The notes beneath the pieces were generated by a model. The model was given only the letters and a program-made list of their open reading frames with translations. It did not search any database and was not told the origin of the DNA. Position numbers and translations under genes: made by a program. From NCBI GenBank assembly GCA_014058105.1, contig JACGCM010001441.1:1674001-1738000 (forward strand): a DNA stretch of 64,000 nt. Direction: 5' to 3'. Below, piece after piece: positions 57,769-64,000 of this stretch. Positions within the stretch are counted from its first letter, which is position 1, and every line of letters starts with the position of its first letter. The DNA is from Kingdonia uniflora. Taxonomy: Eukaryota; Streptophyta; Magnoliopsida; Ranunculales; Circaeasteraceae.

Positions 57769-58900
57769 CTAACGATAATATCGTTTCAGTCGCCTAGTGT
57801 TCCAAGGACTCGAGATGTGAACGCCCTCTTCTGTCATGAGGTAATATGATCCCAGGCCTGGGAGACATGTGATAAGGAATGGACCTTCCCAATTGTCTGC
57901 TAGTTTCCAAACATGAGGCTCTTTGCAGTGTTGAGGTATTTCTCTGAGAACGAGATCATCGATTTGAAAAGTACGGTTTTTGACTCGTTTGTTATACGAA
58001 CTAGCTAGCATATGATGATATCGACCTAGGTTAGCGATGGCGCGTTCCCTGGCTTCATCAACCCAATTGAGGTTACAGGCCAATTCGAACTTATTTTCTT
58101 CGTCAGTTAGCTCGTGATCTTTGACTGGATGGTGGTATTCAGAAGGAATGACAACTTTAGTGCCATAGGCAAGGAGGAGTGGAGTGCGGCCAGTTAACTG
58201 CCGTGGAGTGGTACGATATGCCCATAAAATATGAGGGAGTTTCCGAACCCAATTCCCTTTTTTTCAAAGAGTGTAGCCTTTTTTTGAGTTTATCGACGAT
58301 GGTTTTATTGGTGATTTCGGCTTGGCCATTGCCTTGAGGGGTTAAATGGTAAGTGAATGATATTGTATTGGTTGAGGAATGCTACGACCTTTTCTTCAAC
58401 AAATTGGGGCCCGTTATCAATACGAATTAGGTGAAAGCACCCAAACCGAGTGATGATGTGCTCCCAGATAAAAGAGAGGACCTCTTCTTTTCTGGTTCGA
58501 CAGAGTAGAATTGCTTCTACCCATTTTGTAAAATAATCAGTAGCTATGAGGAGGTGGCGGCGGTTACCAAGAGAATTAGGAAATTCGCCGACTAGATCGA
58601 GTGCCCATCTTTTGAATGGCCAAAACACCTTGCTTGCATAGAGTTCGAGCGCAGGGGCGCATATCATCTTTCCATGTCGTTGACATGCATCACATTTGCG
58701 TGAGTACTCTTATGCTTGCTTGCGCATGCCGGGCCAGAATACTCCATGTGTTATGGCTCTGTTTGCTAGTGATCGACCTGCGGCATAAGAGCCACAAGTC
58801 CCTTCATGTAAATTGTGGAGCATCTCCTCTGCTTTCTGTTTGGAGATACACTTAATGTAAGTCCCCGTGACTGATCGGCGGTACAGGGTACCATTTTGAT
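57769..58900 (-). pseudogene. Integrase of element D
   Basis: The minus strand shows the zinc region (MLHNLHEGTCGSYAAGR ... CDACQRHGK) near 58830-58670. The core follows in 58667-58305: FKRWALDLVGEFP, IATDYFTKWVEAI, then IRIDNGPQFVEEKVVAFL. The C-terminal region 58083-57769 has YNKRVKNRTFQIDDLVLREI, WEGPFLIT and a SPWNTRRLKRYYR end. Catalytic aspartates and the glutamate region are in place. A frameshift near 58330 and a stop near 58710 break it. Its role is integration of the DNA copy. Confidence 0.9.
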
Positions 58901-58919
58901 TAGTGTAGCGCTTCGAGTT

Positions 58920-59495
58920 GTATATCAGCTGTCGACGCTCCTTCAGATATGTAAAAAGTGGTCCTTCACATTTATTGTCAATACCGAGATAAACTAAGAA
59001 AGGCTTTCGTCAATCGTCGTCTCCCCCTTTATCGCCCCCAGTGTTGATCGTGTATGCAAAAATACGACCAACGTTGGGGGTTGAAATCACTTCAACCTAG
59101 AGATATCGAGCTTCTATGCCTAAAACCCCAGTTAGATATACCAAAGAATTGGCGTGTCTGTTCTCGCCTCGAGGAAGATAATCGAGAGTTGCTTGCGCAA
59201 ACTTGCTCATCCTATCTGCGACGAGGGCTGCATATTCGATCATCTTGCCATTTTTCTTGTATTGCTCAGAGTAATGGTGGACAATAAGTAATAAATCTAT
59301 GTAAATGGAGAGTTCAGGGATGCCGAGCTCGAGGACGAGGTCGAGTCCATGAATGAGAGCTTCGTACTCGGTAACATTTTTTGAGGCCTTAAAATCCAGG
59401 CGGATTGATTTCTCAATTCTGTCATTGGAAGGGGTAATCAGTACGATTTCAATTCCTGACCCTACGGGTCCTGCTGATCCATCTGTTAAAAGTCT
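58920..59495 (-). pseudogene. Second RNase H domain of element D
   Basis: On the minus strand LFTDGSAGPVGSGIEIVLI is followed by EYEALIHGLDLVLELGIPEL and IYIDLLLIVHHY, the extra RNase H that marks Tat-lineage elements. The next part (AALVADRMSKFAQATLDYLP) leads to the integrase. The third acidic position reads YIDLLL instead of the YTDS form of element A, which may weaken catalysis. At least two stops lie in the linker. Confidence 0.85.
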
Positions 59496-60910
59496 TCACC
59501 CCTTCCTTGTAATCCATTCAGCTCGCTCGTCAAATGCCTTTGGGGGTGGATCCTCTGTAGGTTCCTCTGAAAGGTCAGGATTGTGCTCTTCCCACTCGGG
59601 ATCTTCTACTGGAAAATCCGTGAGGAAATCGGCTACGACTGGCCCTTTATCGGAATAACGTTGTTCGAACTTGATGTCATGTTCTCCCAAACTGACTGAC
59701 CATTGTTGCACTCTTCTTGATTTTTCTTTCTTGGATAGAACTTCCTGAAGGGGGTAGTTCATCATGGCTTTGACTGAATGAGCTTGAAAGTAGTGTTTGA
59801 GCTTCTGTGAAGTATAAACAAGAGTGAGAAGAAGCTTTTCAATTTTAGAGTACCTCGTTTCCGCTGAAGTGAGGGTTTTACTAATGAAGTAAACTGACTT
59901 CTCGATTTTCCCTTCAAGTCGAATGAGAACCGACCTGAGTAAAGTATCTGTAACTGCGAGGTAGATAATCAGTTCCTCATTATCTATTGGGGTGCTCATG
60001 ATGGGAGACTTCCCCAAATAGGTTTTGAGTTCTTGAAATGCTGCCTCACATTCTGATGTCCATTGAACCTTTGTATTTGGCTGAACTTTTCCTCGTATGG
60101 TACAACTGTAAAGTAATAGGAACAACCAAATACATCGGTCTGAAGATTTTAAAACGAAACGGTTGATTGTGGCAATCTTGTCGGCTAGTTTCTGAACTTC
60201 TTTTGTTGTTTTTGGAGATAGCATGTCGAAGAGATCCCGAATCTGATATGGATCGGCCTCAATTCCCTTCTTACTGATGAGGTGGCCTAGAAATCGACCT
60301 GAATATACTCTGAATTGATACTTATCAGGATTGAGACTTATCCTATAAGATCGAAGTATGTTAAATATTGTGTTGAGATTTGAAATGTGATTAATGGATT
60401 GTAAGCTCTTGCACAGGAGATCGTCAATGTAGACTTCTACGACTTTACCTAGATGTGCTTTAAACATAGTAGTCATCAATCGTTGATAAGCTATACCTGC
60501 GTTCTTGAGTTTGAAGGGCATGACTTTGTAGCAATAAAATCCTCTTTCAGTGATGAAAGTGGTTTTTTTTATCTTCATCCAAGAGTGGAATCTGATTGTA
60601 TCTTGAAGCAGCGTCCATCATTGATAGGAGTTCATAACCTGTTATAGAATCAAGGATCTGCTGAATGCTGGGAAGATAAAAATTGTCCTTTGGAGTATGT
60701 TTGTTAAGATTGATGAAATATACACAAACGTGGACCTTTCCATTCTTTTTTGGGACAACGACGATGTTAGATATCCAGTCTGAATACTTGGCTTCTCGAA
60801 TGAATCCCACTTTGATCAATTTCTCAATCTCCATGTTAACTTCATCTCAAAGTCGTAGTAATAGGCGTCACTATTTCTTTTTGACTGCGGTGGCGTTGAT
60901 GTTGATTGCC
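59496..60910 (-). pseudogene. Reverse transcriptase/RNase H of element D
   Basis: The fingers and palm start is in 60834-60547 (SDWISNIVVVPKKNGKVHVC, INLNKHTPKDNFYLP, LLSMMDAASRYNQIPLLDE). A one-base shift in a T run near 60565-60575 moves the rest into the 360-codon frame 60578-59496. That frame has FYCYKVMPFKLKNAGIAYQ, the catalytic VYIDDLLCKS, INRFVLKSSDRC, then RNase H with VYFISKTLTSAETRY and RRVQQWSVSLGEHD. It is the longest uninterrupted frame in the window. Without the shift the domain would be nearly intact. Confidence 0.9.
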
Positions 60911-61029
60911 AATTTGTGACATGCCTTGGTCGGATCGACCCCAGATATTTCTTCAAAAGACCATACAAAAATGTCTCTATTTAGTCATAAGAACTAAATA
61001 AGAGTGTCTTTTTCGTGTTGAACCAGCTT

Positions 61030-61660
61030 AGTACCAATGAAAGTACCTCTGCCTGGTCCATCAATGTTAACGTATTCGGTAGGCTCCTTCGTGGATGGCT
61101 GATCATCTGGGTAATCAGCTTGCTGTAATTGATATGCAGCAAATTTGTCAGAGGTATCTAAAATTATAGAGACGGTATTTTTGCAAGCTCGAGAAAGCTT
61201 TTAACTACCCCAAATTTCATAAATACCATTGTCGTGTTTGAAGCAAAATGCTTGATGATAGGTGGAAGCAACTGCTTCCATATTATTAATCCAACAACGG
61301 CCCATATTCCCGAGATAATGAGATTTGGCATTGATCACATAGAAGATGACGTCGATGGCGGCTGGTCTAGCGGTAATAGGTAAGGTGATCTTCTATACTC
61401 ACTCTTCTTTAGAACTATTGAATCCGCTGATACCGGTGTCGCTCTGAATAACTTGATTGGCCAATCCCATTTGGTCGATAGTGCTCTGAAAGAGGATCTC
61501 AATACCGCTGCCAGTATCGATCATCATTGTGTGCATGGCAAACTTTTTTATCTTGAGCATTATGACTAACGCATCATGATGTGAAAATTTGACATGGCTA
61601 GTATCGCAATCTTCGAAGTATATTCCGAGTCGGCGATTGCTCGACTTAGGCAGAAGTTTG
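61030..61660 (-). pseudogene. Aspartic protease region of element D
   Basis: On the minus strand the order is NRRLGIYFEDCDTSHVKFSH, ALVIMLKIKKFAMHTM, then MIDTGSGIEILFQSTIDQMG with the catalytic Asp-Thr-Gly, GISGFNSSKEE, and a region ending GRCWINNMEAVASTYHQ. This is the retropepsin plus the linker to RT of a Ty3/gypsy polyprotein. A stop after SKEE breaks the frame. In contrast to element A, the active-site motif is kept. Confidence 0.8.
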
Positions 61661-61949
61661 GCTTCTTTATCTTGAGGTATAAGATCGTAGCATTATGACA
61701 ATCTCCTGCGCTTGAATCTGTCAGAGTTGGTGATCTGATTGATCTCGATCATGTTGTTGTGGTGTATATGGTAAAGATGCTTATCCTCAGCTTGATCTTC
61801 GACCTGGACAATTTCAAGCTGCTTCTTATAGCTGCCATCCTTGTACGATTCCAGATCGATAATTTATTCGAGTATCTGTCCCTCCTTAAAAATGAGTTCG
61901 AGCAACCTCTGTAAAGCATAACAATTATTAGTAGAATGATGTTTTACCT

Positions 61950-63407
61950 TATGGTGTATGCAGTACGGTCGGCTCTCGATTGCTTCCATTGGTTGGGAAA
62001 GATGGTAGAGCTTGTCTTTCATGATAATTGGAAAAATTGCGGAGATTTGAACATTTATCTTTGGGAGGACAGGTTTGACTTATAACCCCCGTCTTTCTAA
62101 GGGTTGCCAGTGTTTCCCTTGGCACGCTTCTGGTCACCCTGGTCTTCCTTAGGTTCTGTGTTATGATCTGTAGAGGGTCCTTTTGTGGTAATGACAGATT
62201 TAGTAGACTTATGTCTTTCAGACATCATCCTTTCCTGGTCGACGTAACCATTGACCTTGGTGATCATATTCTTCAAGGTCGCGGGTTTATTGAGGAAGAG
62301 GTACTCTTTGGCTTTACAGTCCAATTGGAGATCATTGGTGAAAGCAGTAACAATAGCTTTTTGATCAAGATTATCCACTTTACGTGCGAGTTCCAAGAAC
62401 TTCTTTACAAATGCTTCAAGCTTCTCTCTGTTGGATTATTTGAGACTGATAAGAGAATATAGATTTTCTTCTTTGTCTCTGTTGTGAGCATGTCTTGATG
62501 AATTGTTTATGTAGCTGGTCGAATGTGCATATGGAGTCTTCAGGTAGAGAATGGAACCATCAGAGTGGTTCCTCCTGCAGACTTGTGGCGAATAGACGGT
62601 AGAGAATGTGATTGAGATTAGAGTATAACCCCAATAAATCACGGTACTGTTGAATGTGCTCCTTGGGATCGGTACCCTTATATTTGCAAATTTTCAGAGT
62701 ATGGAAGCCTTTCAGAATATCCATGTCGAATAGTTCTTTGGCAAGCGGACTTCCTTGTAACTTGGTAAGGTTGTCGGTTGTGCCCAGAACTTGTGCTTCG
62801 ATCAACTCCTTAATCCGCTGGTCCATATGTTATTGTGTGACGTAGTGACAGATCGATTGAGCGGCTTGATGAAGAGGTTGCGGATTATGAGTACCGGTAC
62901 CTTCACTCAAACGATCTCGCACTGGAACTCGAGGCGAAGGTCTATGTTCTTCCTATTAACGGATGGAACATCAGTGACCTCGGCTAATTTCAGATTGAAT
63001 CTCCCCTCCCAAATGAATGGAAGGTTGTGGTTCATTCCAATTGGTTTGAAAATAGCCTTACTGGTGGCTTCTTGAGGTCCTAATCTTTCCCGTGCAAAAA
63101 TTCAGAAGGTTTCTGGTACCTGATCACAATCTCGTGGTGGAGGAGCCTGCTGAATGTTCTGTAGAGCTTGCAAGGCAGTCTGTAATGTAGTCATTTGATC
63201 TTCGTGTCATTTAAGCGCTGTCAAACGAGCTTGTTGTTCGGCGTCGAGCTCTTTTTCACGGAGCTCTCAGTTGTGAGTTAATTGTTGTTCGAGCTCGTTG
63301 CGCTTCTCTGTTTCAGTGTTGAGATTCGCTCGGAGCTCTAAAAGTTGTTTTGGCTCAATTGGGAGATCGAGCTGAACTCCGGGAGTTGACCGCCTGGATG
63401 TGACCAT
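61950..63407 (-). pseudogene. gag of element D
   Basis: The start MVTSRRSTPGVQLDLP at 63407 leads a helical, Gln/Glu-rich region (LLELRANLNTETEKRNELEQ) interrupted by stops. The capsid part is 62826-62560 (FHTLKICKYKGTDPKEHIQQ, YRDLLGLYSNLNHILYRLF), then WFHSLPEDSICTFDQL near 62550, then 62396-62097 with FTNDLQLDCKAKEYLFLN and the basic tail. This matches the retrotransposon gag family. The start motif M-V-x-(T/S)-R is also found at the starts of the antisense modules. Frameshifts and stops make it non-functional. Confidence 0.85.
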
Positions 63408-63462
63408 GATTGAAATGTTATAGTGATTGAATGTCTTAGGATACTGTAGAAATTTTTTCTTT

Positions 63463-63480
63463 CCCACAGACGGCGCCAAA
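63463..63480 (-). promoter_or_regulatory. Primer binding site of element D
   Basis: On the minus strand TTTGGCGCCGTCTGTGGG abuts the 5' LTR end. TGGCGCCGT would pair with a tRNA 3' end ACGGCGCCA (tRNA-Asp-like); the remaining bases fit less well. The same site, with two changes, is at 30630-30647. Confidence 0.8.
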
Positions 63481-64000
63481 TTTAATGGCCTAATTTCGTG
63501 ATCTCGACGTGACCTAGAATTAGTCCTTACATCAATGTACCTGTGACTATAATCTAGTAAACAGAAAATGACACAGGTATTTAGCGTAGAAAATCTATGA
63601 ATAGGTTAAAAAACCACGACCTCTTGCTGAGGGTTTTGTAATAGTGATTTTTATTGCTTAAGGCTGACGATATCTTATTACAAGCTATCTCTAGACTTAG
63701 AAATATTTTATCTTGTAAATAAAAAGTTTCGAGTGTTTGAGAATCTCAGAAGATATAGTTTTCTTCATGATTTTTCATATATTTTTTGGTCCATGTCTCT
63801 TCTGGAACTTTTTCTTTATATAGGCCCCTTCCGCAGCTCTTCATCGTGCTGGAGCACGTTCTCCGAACAATATGATTAGTGGTTGTTGACTGGGTAACTG
63901 TTGAGTTCGTGAGAGACAAGTGGTTTTGACTTGTTTAGGTTTTTTGGTTTAAGCTCGACCCACGTTTATCATCAGTTCGTGGAGTATGTGGCAATGTTTG
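63481..64000 (-). repeat. 5' LTR of element D, cut by the window end
   Basis: 520 bp match the first part of 49506-50108. The low end reads TTTAATGG instead of TGTAATGG, a change in the terminal dinucleotide. A TATATAA box lies on the minus strand at 63822-63816 and the hairpin block at 63584-63624. About 80 more bases are expected outside the window. Confidence 0.9.

Larger units (their letters stand above)
49506..64000 (-). mobile_element. Element D: Tat-type Ty3/gypsy retrotransposon, nearly complete
   Basis: The minus-strand element has its 5' LTR starting at 63481 and running past the window end, primer site 63463-63480, gag, protease, RT/RNase H, second RNase H and integrase on the minus strand, tandem repeats at about 56990-57600, an antisense plus-strand gene at 50437-56898, polypurine tract and 3' LTR at 49506-50108. 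Expected total length is about 14.6 kb. The visible LTR parts differ at roughly one site in ten by eye, mostly transitions. It is inserted in the 5' LTR of element E. It has the same plan as element A and is better preserved, although stops and frameshifts remain. Confidence 0.85.

Noticed and set aside
59353..59658. Plus-strand ORF of 101 codons, Ser-rich
   Set aside because: Complement of the pol region of element D; Ser-rich composition is typical of a shadow frame.
1..64000. tRNA or rRNA genes
   Set aside because: The only tRNA-like words are primer binding sites beside LTRs. No cloverleaf or rRNA core was recognised by eye; a covariance-model scan would be decisive.

Overview
The window is plant nuclear DNA, most probably from a eudicot with a repeat-rich genome. 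Almost all of it is layered transposable elements, and no undisturbed host gene locus was found. The evidence is LTR retrotransposons of the Ty3/gypsy Tat type and the Ty1/copia type, CACTA-, hAT- and Harbinger-like DNA elements, GT-AG introns, and captured exons of plant-type genes (respiratory burst oxidase, reticulon-like). No tRNA, rRNA, CRISPR or bacterial gene was recognised. No species is named because nothing here fixes one.

Layout. (1) Element A is a minus-strand Tat-type Ty3/gypsy retrotransposon with LTRs at 34-751 and 30648-31382. Its gag-pol lies on the minus strand at 25290-30646, and an intron-bearing gene lies on the opposite strand (pieces at 1066-1401 and 18116-24299). (2) A block at 1997-17946 interrupts A. 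It starts with a near-perfect 1.9 kb palindrome made of two inverted 3' ends of a related element (family B). It continues with the antisense gene of a third copy (element C) and a truncated family B LTR. (3) An 8.7 kb CACTA-like transposon (5962-14660) sits inside element C's antisense gene. It carries exon fragments of several host genes and a LINE fragment. (4) Next is a decayed Ty1/copia element (about 32180-40735). It is interrupted by a 3.7 kb Harbinger-like insertion (35744-39468) that carries a five-exon reticulon gene with an intact reading frame. (5) Two miniature elements follow: a Tourist-like MITE with a TTA target duplication and a hAT-like element with a perfect 8 bp duplication. 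(6) Element E (from 45625) is an LTR element with no visible coding capacity. Element D is inserted in its 5' LTR. (7) Element D (49506 to beyond the window end) is a second minus-strand Tat element with the same architecture as A, and better preserved.

How the parts relate. A, C and D share one plan. On the gag-pol strand it reads LTR, primer site resembling TGGCGCCGTCTGTGGG, gag, protease, reverse transcriptase/RNase H, a second RNase H, integrase, tandem repeats, an antisense multi-exon coiled-coil gene, polypurine tract, LTR. Antisense extra ORFs are known in Tat-lineage elements, Retand among them. The multi-exon structure, the repeated M-V-x-T-R start modules and the element-specific tandem arrays seen here deserve attention. 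Introns on the antisense strand would not be removed from genomic RNA, which could explain why they persist (inference).

Most coding regions carry stops, frameshifts or deletions, so the elements are probably immobile on their own. The clear exception is the reticulon gene: 219 codons, all four introns GT-AG, no stop or frameshift.
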